Source of the DNA: JAPLKB01 sp964429485
Lineage (GTDB): Bacteria > Desulfobacterota > Syntrophorhabdia > Syntrophorhabdales > Syntrophorhabdaceae
DNA length: 64,000 bases
Direction: 5' to 3'
Assembly (NCBI GenBank): GCA_964429485.1
Contig: CAYSBW010000001.1
Location: forward strand, 99,632-163,631
Each line of letters starts with the position of its first letter. The stretch's first letter is position 1. The translations under genes were made by a program, and so were the position numbers. Below, in pieces: positions 18,329 through 27,947 of the stretch. The notes under the pieces were generated by a model. It had not been told where the DNA came from. It saw only the letters and a program-made list of their open reading frames with translations, and did no database searches.

Positions 18329-20191
18329 TTAAAGTATGCCTGTTTTTTTCAAATATATCATCAAGGCTGTTGTAGCTGCGGGTGTAATACCGGGAATTCG
18401 GGATGCCTGACCTACAGTAAAGGGTCTGATTCCTGACAACTTTTCCACCACTTCCCTTGAAAGACCTGAAATTGTTCTGTATTCAGTATCCGGAGGGATT
18501 TTTATATTTTCCAGTCGTTTTGTTTTTTCTATCATCTCAACCTGTCTTTCTGTATAGCCCCGGTATTTAATATTCAATTCCACCTGATATGCAATTCCGT
18601 CTTCAAGATTATCAAAGTCGGAATCTATGCGCTTTATGCTGTCCATGGTAACTTCAGGTTTTTTAAGGAGATCCTCAAAGGTAACAGGGTTTTTTATATT
18701 TTCGAAACCATTGTTCTTCAGCATTTCAATTGTTTCAGTTGTTGGTTTAAGCCTTTTGGAACGCAACATTTCCTGTATACTGTTTATTTTCTTCTTTTTT
18801 TCCATTGTCGTTTTGTAGCGTTCTTTACTTACGATTCCGATATTATAGCCTTTTTCGGTAATTCTGATGTCCGCATTATCCTCTCGGAGCAGTAGCCTAT
18901 ATTCAGCTCTTGATGTAAACATTCTATAGGGTTCATCAACTCCTTTCGTTACGAGGTCGTCTATCATAACCCCTATGTAAGCTTCATCCCTGCCGAGGCA
19001 GAAGGTTCCTCTGTCTTTGACTTTTAAAGCAGCATTAATACCTGCCATTAACCCCTGAGCTGCTGCCTCTTCATAACCTGTTGTACCGTTTATCTGACCT
19101 GCATGAAAAAGATTCTTTATAAGCTTTGTCTCAAGAGTGGCATAGAGTTGTGTGGGATATACAAAATCATATTCTATCCCGTAACCTGGCCGTGTAATTT
19201 CAACATGTTCAAGGCCATCCACACTCCTTAGCATCTTTAGCTGTATATCAAGAGGGAGACTTGTTGAAAGGCCATTCGGGTAATATTCAATTGTGTCAAG
19301 ACCTTCAGGTTCTATAAATATGTGATGACGTTTCTTATCCTGAAATTTAACTATTTTGTCTTCAATAGATGGACAGTATCTTACCCCGATCCCTTCTATT
19401 TTACCTGTATATAGCGGTGATCTATCCAAGCCTGATCTTATTGCATCATGGGTTTTTTCATTTGTATAAGTTAACCAGCAGGGAACGAGTTTATTATGAA
19501 CTTTGCCGGTAAGGAAGGAAAAAGGCTGTGGAGGATTATCACTATGCTGGGGTTCAAGCCTGGAAAAGTCTATGGTTCTTCCATCAAGACGGGGGCATGT
19601 TCCTGTTTTGAGACGCCCGATTTTAAAACCAAGATCTTTTAGACATAGAGAGAGACCTATAGAGGGGGGATCTCCCATCCTTCCTGCTTCAAAATGTTCC
19701 ATACCAACATGAATCAATCCTCGTAAAAAAGTACCTGTTGTAAGAATCACAGTTTTACCGTAGAATTTTTCTCCCCATTGTGCTTGTACTCCTGTAACTG
19801 CCCCGTTGTTTATGAGGAGCTTTTCAACAAGGCTTTGCCGAAGCCATAGATTGGCTTGCCTTTCAAGAATCCCTTTCATTCTCAGGGCATATTGTATCTT
19901 GTCAGCCTGTATGCGGGTGGCCCTAACAGCAGGCCCTTTTTTCATATTCAGGATACGAAACTGTATTCCTGTCGCATCGATGTTTTCCCCCATTTTGCCG
20001 TCAAGTGCATCGATTTCTTTTACAAGATGCCCCTTGCCGAGCCCGCCTATGGCGGGATTGCATGACATAAAGGCTATATGATCAAGATTTGTTGTCAGAA
20101 GAAGGGTCTTTGTACCTAAACGGGCAGAAGCAAGGGCTGCTTCACAACCTGCATGACCTGCTCCCACCACTATAACATCAAAATTGTCCAT
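18329..20191 (-). CDS. mnmG: tRNA uridine-5-carboxymethylaminomethyl modification enzyme MnmG
   Basis: The 620-residue protein begins with the FAD-binding motif VVGAGHAGCEAALASARLG, continues with SCNPAIGGLGKGHLVKEIDA and GLKTGTCPRLDGRT-like motifs, and ends with the GidA-associated helical domain (SRIPGITPAATTALMIYLKK). With MnmE it modifies uridine 34 of tRNAs in the cytosol. It is the first gene of the minus-strand group and faces the potassium channel gene across 312 bases. Its length is normal for the family. Confidence 0.97.
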   Translation of the reverse strand: MDNFDVIVVGAGHAGCEAALASARLGTKTLLLTTNLDHIAFMSCNPAIGGLGKGHLVKEIDALDGKMGENIDATGIQFRILNMKKGPAVRATRIQADKIQYALRMKGILERQANLWLRQSLVEKLLINNGAVTGVQAQWGEKFYGKTVILTTGTFLRGLIHVGMEHFEAGRMGDPPSIGLSLCLKDLGFKIGRLKTGTCPRLDGRTIDFSRLEPQHSDNPPQPFSFLTGKVHNKLVPCWLTYTNEKTHDAIRSGLDRSPLYTGKIEGIGVRYCPSIEDKIVKFQDKKRHHIFIEPEGLDTIEYYPNGLSTSLPLDIQLKMLRSVDGLEHVEITRPGYGIEYDFVYPTQLYATLETKLIKNLFHAGQINGTTGYEEAAAQGLMAGINAALKVKDRGTFCLGRDEAYIGVMIDDLVTKGVDEPYRMFTSRAEYRLLLREDNADIRITEKGYNIGIVSKERYKTTMEKKKKINSIQEMLRSKRLKPTTETIEMLKNNGFENIKNPVTFEDLLKKPEVTMDSIKRIDSDFDNLEDGIAYQVELNIKYRGYTERQVEMIEKTKRLENIKIPPDTEYRTISGLSREVVEKLSGIRPFTVGQASRIPGITPAATTALMIYLKKTGIL

Positions 20192-20340
20192 GGTATTCCA
20201 AGGTAAAACTCCTGTAAGATTAAAAGATCCATATTTTAGCAGAAATAATAAGTTTTTTCCAGAGGTTATTGAATAACGCGTTCAGTATATTAATTATTAT
20301 TCAACCCTATAGATGGTTTTAATGCTGTGACAAAAAAGTG

Positions 20341-20369
20341 TTGACAATGCGTAGCGTGTACAATATTTT
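20341..20369 (+). promoter_or_regulatory. Probable sigma70-type promoter of the potassium channel gene
   Basis: TTGACA (20341-20346) is followed after 17 bases by TATTTT (20364-20369). It lies in the 312-base gap between the divergent mnmG and channel genes and would give a 5' leader of about 125 bases. The same gap holds an inverted repeat (TTGAATAA 20269-20276 with TTATTCAA 20297-20304) and two copies of TGTACAATA (20357-20365 and 20415-20423). I see no gene in this gap. Confidence 0.5.
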
Positions 20370-20503
20370 TATTCAAAAGTAATTCCTGACAATAAGGCAC
20401 AATGTTTTTGATTCTGTACAATAATAAAACCAGTTAACAGGAATGAAACTGCGAAGTGCAAAAGTTAAGTTGTGTTCCTTGTAAATGATTTGGAGGGGAA
20501 GTT

Positions 20504-22201
20504 TTGAAGTTCTATTCATCTATAGTCAGCTCCATGGTTGAGGGCAGAAGTTCGAAACAGAATATTCGTGTGCTCTTCTATTTTATTGTTGTTCTGGCAG
20601 CTATGGTTACTGTTTACAGTGTTATCTTCCACTTTATTATGGCGTGGGAAGGTCGTGAATATTCCTGGATAACTGGTTTTTACTGGACCCTGACTGTTAT
20701 GACAACTCTTGGATTTGGGGATATTACTTTCACCAGGGATCTTGGATTATTATTTTCTATTCTTGTGCTTCTTTCAGGTGTTGTTTTCATGCTTGTCCTT
20801 CTTCCCTTTGCATTCATCAAATTCTTTTTTGCGCCATGGATGGCTGAGGAATCAAAGAGACGTGCTCCGAGAGAATTGCCTGCCAATACCAGTGATCATG
20901 TAATTATGACTGCATATGATGATGTGACAGCTGCTCTTGTTGAGAGATTGATAACTTACAAACGAAATTACGTGGTGATAGTGGAAAATCACGAACAGGC
21001 CGGAATGTTATCAGATCTTGGAATCAGAGTTGCAATGGGTAATATAGATGATCCGGAAACATTCAGGAAAATGTGTGTTCATAAAGCAGCCCTTGTGGTT
21101 GCTACCAACAGTGATGAAATTAACACAAACATTGCTTTTACCGTACGTGAACTGAACGAGACTGTTCCTATAATAACTACAGCTGATTCTCCAAATTCGA
21201 TTGATATACTGACCATGGCAGGAAGTTCCAGAGTTGTTGAAGTTGCAGATCTCCTTGCCCGTTCTTTTGTTAACTGGACAATGTGTGGTGATTTCCAATC
21301 AAATATTATAGGAAGGCTGGATGAGCTGATTATTTCTGAAACTGCTGTTATGAACACCCCCCTTGTCGGTAAAACAGTTGCTGAAAGCAAATTACGTGAA
21401 TTAATGGGGGTTACGATAGTGGGCATGTGGGAGAGAGGCAAAGCTTTAATTCCCGCACCTGATAAAATAATTACGAACAGTACTGTTCTTCTTCTTGCAG
21501 GAACGGAAAAGCAGATAGCAACTTATGACGAAGTTTTTTCTATATATCAGATCTTTCGACATGCAGGTGATCCTGTTATAGTTATAGGAGGTGGCAGGGT
21601 AGGCACTGCTATTGCAAAAAGATTTGAAGAAAGGAGTGTTCCCTATCTTATTATAGAGAAAAATTTAAGAAGGGCAGGTGATCCGAATATTATACAGGGC
21701 GATGCTGCTGATATTAACACTCTCAAAAAAGCATGGATTGAAAAAGCCCCGGCTGTTCTGATAACAACTCACAATGATGCAACCAACATATACCTTACCA
21801 AATATTGCAGGAGTCTGAGACCTGATCTTCAGATTATAAGCAGAGCAAATATGGATCGTAATGTATCCACTCTGCACAGAGCAGGAGCAGATTTTGTAAT
21901 GTCTTATCCTGTGCTGGGAGTTGATGTTGTTTTTAGCTTTCTGATACAGCAGGATGCTATAATGCTTGTTGAAGGCTTCATACTTTTCCATGTGGTAGCC
22001 CCGAAGATCCTTGTTGGTGTGACTCTTGTACAATCCCGTATAAGGCAGGAAACCGGCTGTAGTGTAGTTGCGATTAAGACAGAAGGTAAACTGGTAGTGA
22101 ATCCCGATCCTTCCTGTCCGATCACAGAAGGTTCTGAGCTGATTATTATGGGTACTTATGACAATGAACGCCAATTTTTCAGAACATATCTAAATTCGTA
22201 A
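20504..22201 (+). CDS. GsuK-like potassium channel with tandem RCK domains
   Basis: The 565-residue protein has two membrane segments flanking a pore with selectivity filter TTLGFGD (about 66-72), followed by two RCK units. The first has TrkA-N and TrkA-C parts (about 125-345); the second begins VIVIGGGRVGTAIAKRFE near 358. One chain carrying both RCK domains, at this length, matches the GsuK channel of Geobacter, whose gating ring binds NAD(H) and calcium. The start is TTG with GGAGGGG five bases before. It probably gates potassium flow in response to a nucleotide or ion ligand; the ligand itself is inference. Confidence 0.85.
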   Translation: MKFYSSIVSSMVEGRSSKQNIRVLFYFIVVLAAMVTVYSVIFHFIMAWEGREYSWITGFYWTLTVMTTLGFGDITFTRDLGLLFSILVLLSGVVFMLVLLPFAFIKFFFAPWMAEESKRRAPRELPANTSDHVIMTAYDDVTAALVERLITYKRNYVVIVENHEQAGMLSDLGIRVAMGNIDDPETFRKMCVHKAALVVATNSDEINTNIAFTVRELNETVPIITTADSPNSIDILTMAGSSRVVEVADLLARSFVNWTMCGDFQSNIIGRLDELIISETAVMNTPLVGKTVAESKLRELMGVTIVGMWERGKALIPAPDKIITNSTVLLLAGTEKQIATYDEVFSIYQIFRHAGDPVIVIGGGRVGTAIAKRFEERSVPYLIIEKNLRRAGDPNIIQGDAADINTLKKAWIEKAPAVLITTHNDATNIYLTKYCRSLRPDLQIISRANMDRNVSTLHRAGADFVMSYPVLGVDVVFSFLIQQDAIMLVEGFILFHVVAPKILVGVTLVQSRIRQETGCSVVAIKTEGKLVVNPDPSCPITEGSELIIMGTYDNERQFFRTYLNS

Positions 22202-22312
22202 TCCTTAATATTTTTTTAGCACAGGTAAGACAAAAACAGAGGAGCTGAATGTAAGTGAAATAAAATTGCTGCAAAAAACTATACACTGTTCGATATGAAT
22301 CTGATGCTGCTT

Positions 22313-24163
22313 TTAGTTAATTATTTCATTGCGCTCTTTGAGTTTCTCAATTTCATTGTCAACTATCTTCTTAAGAGATGAAGAATCAGTGGATAGAATA
22401 TTGCCAATTATTGAGACCAGATGCTTTGCAGTAAGTATCCTCGGCATAAAGACATAATCAGCTCCTTCAGCATACATATTAAGAGCTCTTTTTGTGCTTT
22501 CAGCTGTAACGATAATTCTTGTGTCAGGATTCATATTTCTAATGTGCCTTATCAATCTCAGATTATCTGTTCCCACCAATATGCTGTCGGGTATTGTAGA
22601 AATTACAAGTTTTGCCTCATGTATTCCAGCATGGTAAAGTGTGTCAGGATGACTTATATCTCCATAAATAACTTTGATACCCATCGTCTGAAGCGTTAAA
22701 TAAGCTTCAGGATTGAAGTCAACTATAATGAGTCTGTCTTTCAGATGAGCTTCCGGTGTTTCTCTGTCCACATCAAGTATTTCATTTACAAGCGAGCTTG
22801 CTGTGCGATGGAATCCAAGAATGGCTATTTCCTTGTCATATTCTTCACTGTATTCACATTCCTTTGTTTCAATATCCTTCAGTCCTGTTTTTTTCAGCGC
22901 CTTATTAAGTGTTTTTTGGATGTTGTCGCTGTATTTGATCATATAGGTTGATACAATAGAGGTTATTACGAAAATAAAAATCACAATGGACATGATATCT
23001 TTCCCAATATGACCTGCTTCAAATCCAAGAGTTGTTATGACAAGAGAGAACTCACTGATCTGTCCAAGGTTTATGGATGTGAGAAGGCTGATTCTATTGC
23101 CGTTTTTAAGAAAATACAGTATTGGATATATAGATAAAAATCTTGAAAAAATAAGAAAAACAGATGCTATACCTGCAACGACAAGGATGTCTGGATTACT
23201 TAAAGGATCAGGTATCTGCATTCCGAGAGCAACAAAAAAAAGAGTCACAAAAAAGTCTCTGATATTTACTACCTTTGCTATTACGTCAAGATTGTATGGA
23301 AATGTAGAAATTGCAACACCCGCTATCAGCGCCCCCATTTCCAGGGACAGACCCATATAACCTGCTATGCTGCAAATAAAGAAACACCAGCCAAGCGAGG
23401 ACACAAGTACAAGCTCAGGGACCTTTGATACAGTTCTGAAAAGCTTGTTAAGCACATATTTGCTGAGCAATAGACTTACACCAACAAGCGCAGCACCTTT
23501 GACGAATGAGAATAATATGGAAAATATTTGTGGATTGGAGAGGTTCGGTTGAATGCCAAGCAAAATAATTGCCCATATATCCTGGAATACAAGGATACCT
23601 AATGTTATTCTTCCTGCCAGTGTATCTATTTCAAACTTTCCGTAAAGAAGTTTTACCACGATAGCCGTGCTGCTCAGTGAACAGCAGGCAGCCAGATAAA
23701 GCAGGTCATAACGACCTTCACCAATAGTATATCCAAGCAGACCAAAGAAACCCAGTCCGAGCAAAGCGCATATTATGAACTGGAAAAGACCGCTTACAAT
23801 GAGCGATTTACCTGACTCTTTCAGTTTTTTGATATCAATTTCCAGACCTATCAGAAAAAGAAGCAATACCAGTCCTATGTGAGAAAGTGTTTCAATATCT
23901 TTCAGATTGGTTATCAGTCCTGAACCGATGTTAGGGCCGATAAGAACCCCGGCTGCAATATATGCCAGAAGAAGGGGTTGTTTTAATATATGACCGACAA
24001 AGGACATCACTGTTGCTGCGAGTATTGCTATTCCTATGCTGTTGATTAGATTGCTTTCTCCGCTTTCAGAAGCCATGACAGATGTTGAGAATAAAATGAA
24101 AACAGCTGTCATAGTGGCTGTAACACAAGGTAGTCCGAATATAAAGTTTTTAATTATTTGCAT
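22313..24163 (-). CDS. Kef-type cation:proton antiporter with TrkA-N domain
   Basis: The 616-residue protein starts with a hydrophobic segment and an Ala-Ser-Glu site like a signal peptide. It then has about 12 membrane segments of the CPA2 fold (LLLFLIGLEIDIKKL, CCSLSSTAIVVKLLY) and a cytosolic nucleotide-binding domain from about 450 (EIAILGFHRTASSLVNEIL, IVDFNPEA, VIYGDISHPDTLYHAG). This is the architecture of KefB and KefC, potassium efflux systems. It converges on the GsuK-like channel gene with a 111-base gap, so one small region holds both a potassium channel and an antiporter. Confidence 0.88.
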   Translation of the reverse strand: MQIIKNFIFGLPCVTATMTAVFILFSTSVMASESGESNLINSIGIAILAATVMSFVGHILKQPLLLAYIAAGVLIGPNIGSGLITNLKDIETLSHIGLVLLLFLIGLEIDIKKLKESGKSLIVSGLFQFIICALLGLGFFGLLGYTIGEGRYDLLYLAACCSLSSTAIVVKLLYGKFEIDTLAGRITLGILVFQDIWAIILLGIQPNLSNPQIFSILFSFVKGAALVGVSLLLSKYVLNKLFRTVSKVPELVLVSSLGWCFFICSIAGYMGLSLEMGALIAGVAISTFPYNLDVIAKVVNIRDFFVTLFFVALGMQIPDPLSNPDILVVAGIASVFLIFSRFLSIYPILYFLKNGNRISLLTSINLGQISEFSLVITTLGFEAGHIGKDIMSIVIFIFVITSIVSTYMIKYSDNIQKTLNKALKKTGLKDIETKECEYSEEYDKEIAILGFHRTASSLVNEILDVDRETPEAHLKDRLIIVDFNPEAYLTLQTMGIKVIYGDISHPDTLYHAGIHEAKLVISTIPDSILVGTDNLRLIRHIRNMNPDTRIIVTAESTKRALNMYAEGADYVFMPRILTAKHLVSIIGNILSTDSSSLKKIVDNEIEKLKERNEIIN

Positions 24164-24186
24164 ATTACGCTCATACTTGTTTTTTT

Positions 24187-24235
24187 ATAGTCGTCGTTTG
24201 TCTGAATGTACAGAGACTGTATTACAAACGACTAT
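24187..24235. repeat. Imperfect inverted repeat between divergent transporter genes
   Basis: ATAGTCGTCGTTTGT (24187-24201) pairs with ACAAACGACTAT (24224-24235) apart from a three-base insertion in the left arm. A smaller stem, TCTG with CAGA, lies inside. It lies in the 246-base gap between the divergent antiporter and cation diffusion genes, close to the antiporter start. It could be a regulator site or a structured leader. The rest of the gap holds nothing I can name. Confidence 0.5.
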
Positions 24236-24409
24236 ATTTCGAAAGATGATGTTATGGATCTTCACATGCTTTCACTTTTATAATATGAAACATCAGAAAT
24301 AAAAGCAATACTGATTGTCGATCAGGTAATAACATAAGCAATACTTCCGGTGAAGTTAGTTTATGATTGTACTTGAATATTTAGAGCCTATAAGCATTAA
24401 ATAATATTG

Positions 24410-25318
24410 ATGGGCATAAAACAAAAAGCTTCCTTATTTGCTGTAATATCTGCCATTATACTTGCAACAGGCAAATTTTCCGCAGGATTTATTTCAGGAT
24501 CAATGGCTGTTATTTCTTCAGGGCTCGATAGTTTACTGGATGCATTTATTTCGGGTATGAATTTTTTTGCAATAAAAAAGGCTGCGGAGCCGGCAGACCA
24601 TGAACACCAGTATGGTCATGGAAAAGTTGAGGATCTGGCCGGGATAATCCAGTCACTTTTTATTGTTTTCAGCGGGATTGCAATAATCTATACAACTGTT
24701 GAAAAATTCCTTAATAAAGAAACAATAATATATTCAGGGCTTGATATAGGTGTCATGATCTTTTCACTTGTTTTTACTGTTGTTGTTTCACTTGTTTTAA
24801 GAAAAGTTGGTAGAAAATCATGTTCCCATGCGTTAATGGCAGATGCACTCCATTATGCCAGTGACTTCTATTCCAATTCTGCAGTAATTGCTGCTATTTT
24901 CCTCACCCATTATACTGGAAAAAGTTATTTTGATTTGTTATTTGCAATAATAATTGGTTTTGTCATCATTTTTTCTGCAGTGAAAATATTCAGAAACAGC
25001 TTTTCAGCTCTTATGGATACGAGAGTTTCAGGCAACATCGAAAAGGAGATTAAAAACATCATAAATGCCACCCCCTTTCCTTATGCCGGGTATCACAGAC
25101 TTAGAAGCCGTTTGGCAGGTAATAAAAAATACTTTGACTTCCATCTGTTAATTTGCAGAAAATCGGGTATTGAAGAAGCCCATGACCTTGCGAGTGGTAT
25201 AGAAAAAAAGATGAATGAAAAGATGCGGGATATAGATGTTACAATTCATATTGAACCGTGTCGGAAGAATTGTGAATTGACAAAAGAAACGTGTACTGTC
25301 CTGAAAAGGAAATCTTGA
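24410..25318 (+). CDS. Cation diffusion facilitator transporter
   Basis: The 302-residue membrane protein has six predicted membrane segments of the CDF fold, with SSGLDSLLDAFISGMNFFA in the first half, HEHQYGHGKVEDLAGIIQS in the loop and SHALMADALHYASDFYSN in helix five, the last holding the His and Asp metal ligands. The C-terminal cytosolic domain ends with a Cys-rich tail (PCRKNCELTKETC). It exports divalent metal such as zinc, iron or manganese in exchange for protons. TTG at 24407 and ATG at 24410 are both possible starts; neither has a strong ribosome-binding site. Confidence 0.9.
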   Translation: MGIKQKASLFAVISAIILATGKFSAGFISGSMAVISSGLDSLLDAFISGMNFFAIKKAAEPADHEHQYGHGKVEDLAGIIQSLFIVFSGIAIIYTTVEKFLNKETIIYSGLDIGVMIFSLVFTVVVSLVLRKVGRKSCSHALMADALHYASDFYSNSAVIAAIFLTHYTGKSYFDLLFAIIIGFVIIFSAVKIFRNSFSALMDTRVSGNIEKEIKNIINATPFPYAGYHRLRSRLAGNKKYFDFHLLICRKSGIEEAHDLASGIEKKMNEKMRDIDVTIHIEPCRKNCELTKETCTVLKRKS

Positions 25319-25391
25319 AAAAATTTATGATATAGCAAAAATACTTAAAACCGAAAGCCATGCAATTGCTTAAAAGTGTGAGAATATTATA

Positions 25392-25425
25392 AGTGGCAGG
25401 TGCCTGAAATCAGGAACCTGCCACT
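25392..25425. terminator. Strong GC-rich hairpin between converging genes
   Basis: AGTGGCAGGT (25392-25401) pairs perfectly with ACCTGCCACT (25416-25425), and inside it CCTG pairs with CAGG around an AAAT loop. It lies between the converging cation diffusion gene and eno, where a bidirectional terminator is expected. No long T run follows on either strand, so termination strength is uncertain. Confidence 0.5.
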
Positions 25426-25433
25426 GAAATTTA

Positions 25434-26714
25434 TTATGATTTTATGCTGTAGAATACTTCCTTTCCTCCAAAGACCGCTGATCCTTCCATTTCCTCTTCT
25501 ATTCTCATTAACTGATTGTATTTGGCAATTCTTTCACTTCTCGATGCGGAACCTGTTTTTATCTGTCCTGTATTTGTGGCAACTGCAAGATCTGCAATAA
25601 AGGTATCCTCTGTTTCTCCTGAACGGTGAGAAATCACACAGGTATAACCTGCTCTTTTTGCCATCTCAATTGTTGTAAGAGTCTCGGTCACAGTACCTAT
25701 CTGATTTAATTTTATCAATATACTGTTGGCTATACCTTCCATTATACCTTCCTGGAAGATTTTTGGGTTTGTAACAAAGATGTCATCTCCTACAATCTGT
25801 ATTTTAGAAGAACATCTGTCTGTGAATTTTTTCCATCCCTTCCAGTCATTCTGCGCCAATCCATCTTCTATAGAAATGATCGGATAATCTTTTATCAGTG
25901 ATTCATAGAAATCGATGAGTTTATCACTTGTCCAGACATTACCGTCTATGTGGTATTTTCCTTTTTTGTAAAGTTCGCTTGCAGCAACGTCAAGTGCGAG
26001 AAGTATGTCCTCACCGGGTTTATATCCTGCTTTTTCAATTGCAGTCATTATTGTGTCGAGAGCTTCTTTTGTGGACTCGATTTGTGGAGCGAAGCCGCCT
26101 TCATCTCCAACTCCTGTAGAATAGCCTTTTTCTTTCAAAACATTTTTTAATGTCTGAAATACTTCCGCTCCCATTCTGATTGCTTCTCTAAAACTGTCTG
26201 TGTTAACAGGCAATATTAGAAATTCCTGTACATCCAGAGTGTTTTGAGCATGGGCTCCACCATTTGTTACATTCATGTGAGGGACGGGTATTTCTCTCGG
26301 CCTTATCCCTCCTATGTAACGATATAAAGGTAATTCCAGATATTCCGAAGCTGCTCTTGCAACTGCCATTGACACTCCGAGAATTGCATTTGCTCCGAGG
26401 TTATTCTTATTTTCTGTTCCGTCAAGTTCAATGAGAAAATTATCGAGAAAAGCCTGATCAAGCGCATCAAATCCTTCAATTTTAGGAGCTATGGTATTGT
26501 TTACATTTTCCACAGCCTTTAAAACACCTTTTCCTTTATACCTGTTTGCATCTCCGTCTCTTAGTTCAAGAGCTTCTCTCTCGCCGGTTGATGCGCCGGA
26601 AGGAACTATTGCACGACCTATGGATCCGCTTTCCAATGCGACTTCAACCTCAACAGTGGGGTTGCCTCTGCTGTCCAGTACTTCCCGAGCAAAAACATCA
26701 TATATTGCTGACAT
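25434..26714 (-). CDS. eno: Enolase
   Basis: The 426-residue protein is complete: MSAIYDVFAREVLDSRGNPT, PSGASTGEREALELRD, GVGDEGGFAPQ, the magnesium ligands in LLALDVAASE, IEDGL and VGDDIFVTN, and SHRSGETEDTFIADLAVA. It converts 2-phosphoglycerate to phosphoenolpyruvate. I chose the ATG at 26714 because AAGGAGG lies just before it; in-frame codons further up are not conserved family sequence. It is the last gene after gyrA and gpsA. The 213-base gap to gpsA may hold its own promoter, but none is clear. Confidence 0.98.
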   Translation of the reverse strand: MSAIYDVFAREVLDSRGNPTVEVEVALESGSIGRAIVPSGASTGEREALELRDGDANRYKGKGVLKAVENVNNTIAPKIEGFDALDQAFLDNFLIELDGTENKNNLGANAILGVSMAVARAASEYLELPLYRYIGGIRPREIPVPHMNVTNGGAHAQNTLDVQEFLILPVNTDSFREAIRMGAEVFQTLKNVLKEKGYSTGVGDEGGFAPQIESTKEALDTIMTAIEKAGYKPGEDILLALDVAASELYKKGKYHIDGNVWTSDKLIDFYESLIKDYPIISIEDGLAQNDWKGWKKFTDRCSSKIQIVGDDIFVTNPKIFQEGIMEGIANSILIKLNQIGTVTETLTTIEMAKRAGYTCVISHRSGETEDTFIADLAVATNTGQIKTGSASRSERIAKYNQLMRIEEEMEGSAVFGGKEVFYSIKS

Positions 26715-26927
26715 TTGTACCTCCTTTAGAATATGAGATGAGTGATAAGCGCTCAGACCGGACATGGAAAGTCAAACACTTAAGACCCATGATCTTTTTT
26801 TCTGCATTTTTGAGAATACCACAGTGCAAAAAAGTCGTCAAATACTTTATATTTTTCTGCAAGAAAGAACTGGTTTTTTTAGAAAACCGCTTGCTCATTC
26901 CAAGGTTAGCAAAAACTATAACTCTGT

Positions 26928-27947
26928 TTATTTGTCTTCTTCTTTAAGTGCCCGACTTTTAATGTCATTTAAAGATGTCTGAAGATCTTTTCCTTCAAAT
27001 ATTATTTTGTATAATTCCTCAGTGATGGGCATTTCTATATTCAGCTTTTTTGAGAATTGATAGGCAGCCTTGATTGTGTAGTATCCTTCAACAACAGTTT
27101 TCTGTGATTTTATAATTTCTTCAGGTTTCTTTCCTTTTGAAAGCTCTATACCGAACGTTCTATTTCTGCTGAGTTGTCCGTAGGATGTAAGCATCAGATC
27201 GCCTATGCCTGAAAGTCCCATAAAAGTGGTTTCTTTTGCACCAAGAGCATTACCAAGCCTCTTTATTTCAGCAAGTGCCCTTGTTATAAAGGCTGCCTGA
27301 GTATTTGTTCCGAGAGTAAGGCCTTCTATAATTCCTGCCCCGATTGCCATGACGTTTTTCATTGCCCCGCCCAGCTCTACACCTATGATATCCTTGCTTG
27401 TGTATACGCGAAAGTTATCATCGTGTATCTGCTTCTGGAAATATGCGGAAAGCCTGCTGTTTTTTGATGCCACAACAACAGAGGTAAAAGCGCCTCTTGC
27501 AACTTCTTTTGCAAAGGATGGGCCTGAAAGCACCGCAATGCCAGCTTTTTTTATGCCGAGGTAATTTTCTATTACCTCGGTCATGCGCAAAAGAGATTTT
27601 GTCTCAAAGCCTTTTGTAAGAAGTAATATTTTTTTTTTCAAAAGAAGAGAGTGAGGTATTTTTTTTATAGTTTCATGTAAGGCAAAAGAAGGTGTTGCAA
27701 TTACAATGTCTTCAGCCTTTGTTACAAGCTCACAGAGGTTGTCAGTAAAATCTATATTTGAAGGTAATAAAAAACCATCAAGATAATAACTATTTACCCT
27801 GTCTCTATTAAGTAATTTATAAAGTTCTTTTTCAAATACCCATAAAATTACAGGGAAACCTCTTCTTGCGAGATGTATTGAAAAGGAAGTACCCCATGCC
27901 CCGGCACCTATTATTCCTATTATGGTCTTTTTTTTATCCAAATTCAT
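26928..27947 (-). CDS. gpsA: Glycerol-3-phosphate dehydrogenase [NAD(P)+]
   Basis: The 339-residue protein has the NAD(P)-binding motif GAGAWGTSFSIHLARRG near the N-terminus, ATPSFALHETI, LSGPSFAKEVARG, the catalytic-lysine region ELGGAMKNVMAIGAG and LSGIGDLMLTSYG. It makes sn-glycerol-3-phosphate from dihydroxyacetone phosphate for phospholipid synthesis. Its start overlaps the gyrA stop by four bases (ATGA), so it is very likely translated from the gyrA transcript. This gyrA-gpsA coupling is unusual compared with enterobacteria, but nothing in the protein is odd. Confidence 0.96.
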   Translation of the reverse strand: MNLDKKKTIIGIIGAGAWGTSFSIHLARRGFPVILWVFEKELYKLLNRDRVNSYYLDGFLLPSNIDFTDNLCELVTKAEDIVIATPSFALHETIKKIPHSLLLKKKILLLTKGFETKSLLRMTEVIENYLGIKKAGIAVLSGPSFAKEVARGAFTSVVVASKNSRLSAYFQKQIHDDNFRVYTSKDIIGVELGGAMKNVMAIGAGIIEGLTLGTNTQAAFITRALAEIKRLGNALGAKETTFMGLSGIGDLMLTSYGQLSRNRTFGIELSKGKKPEEIIKSQKTVVEGYYTIKAAYQFSKKLNIEMPITEELYKIIFEGKDLQTSLNDIKSRALKEEDK

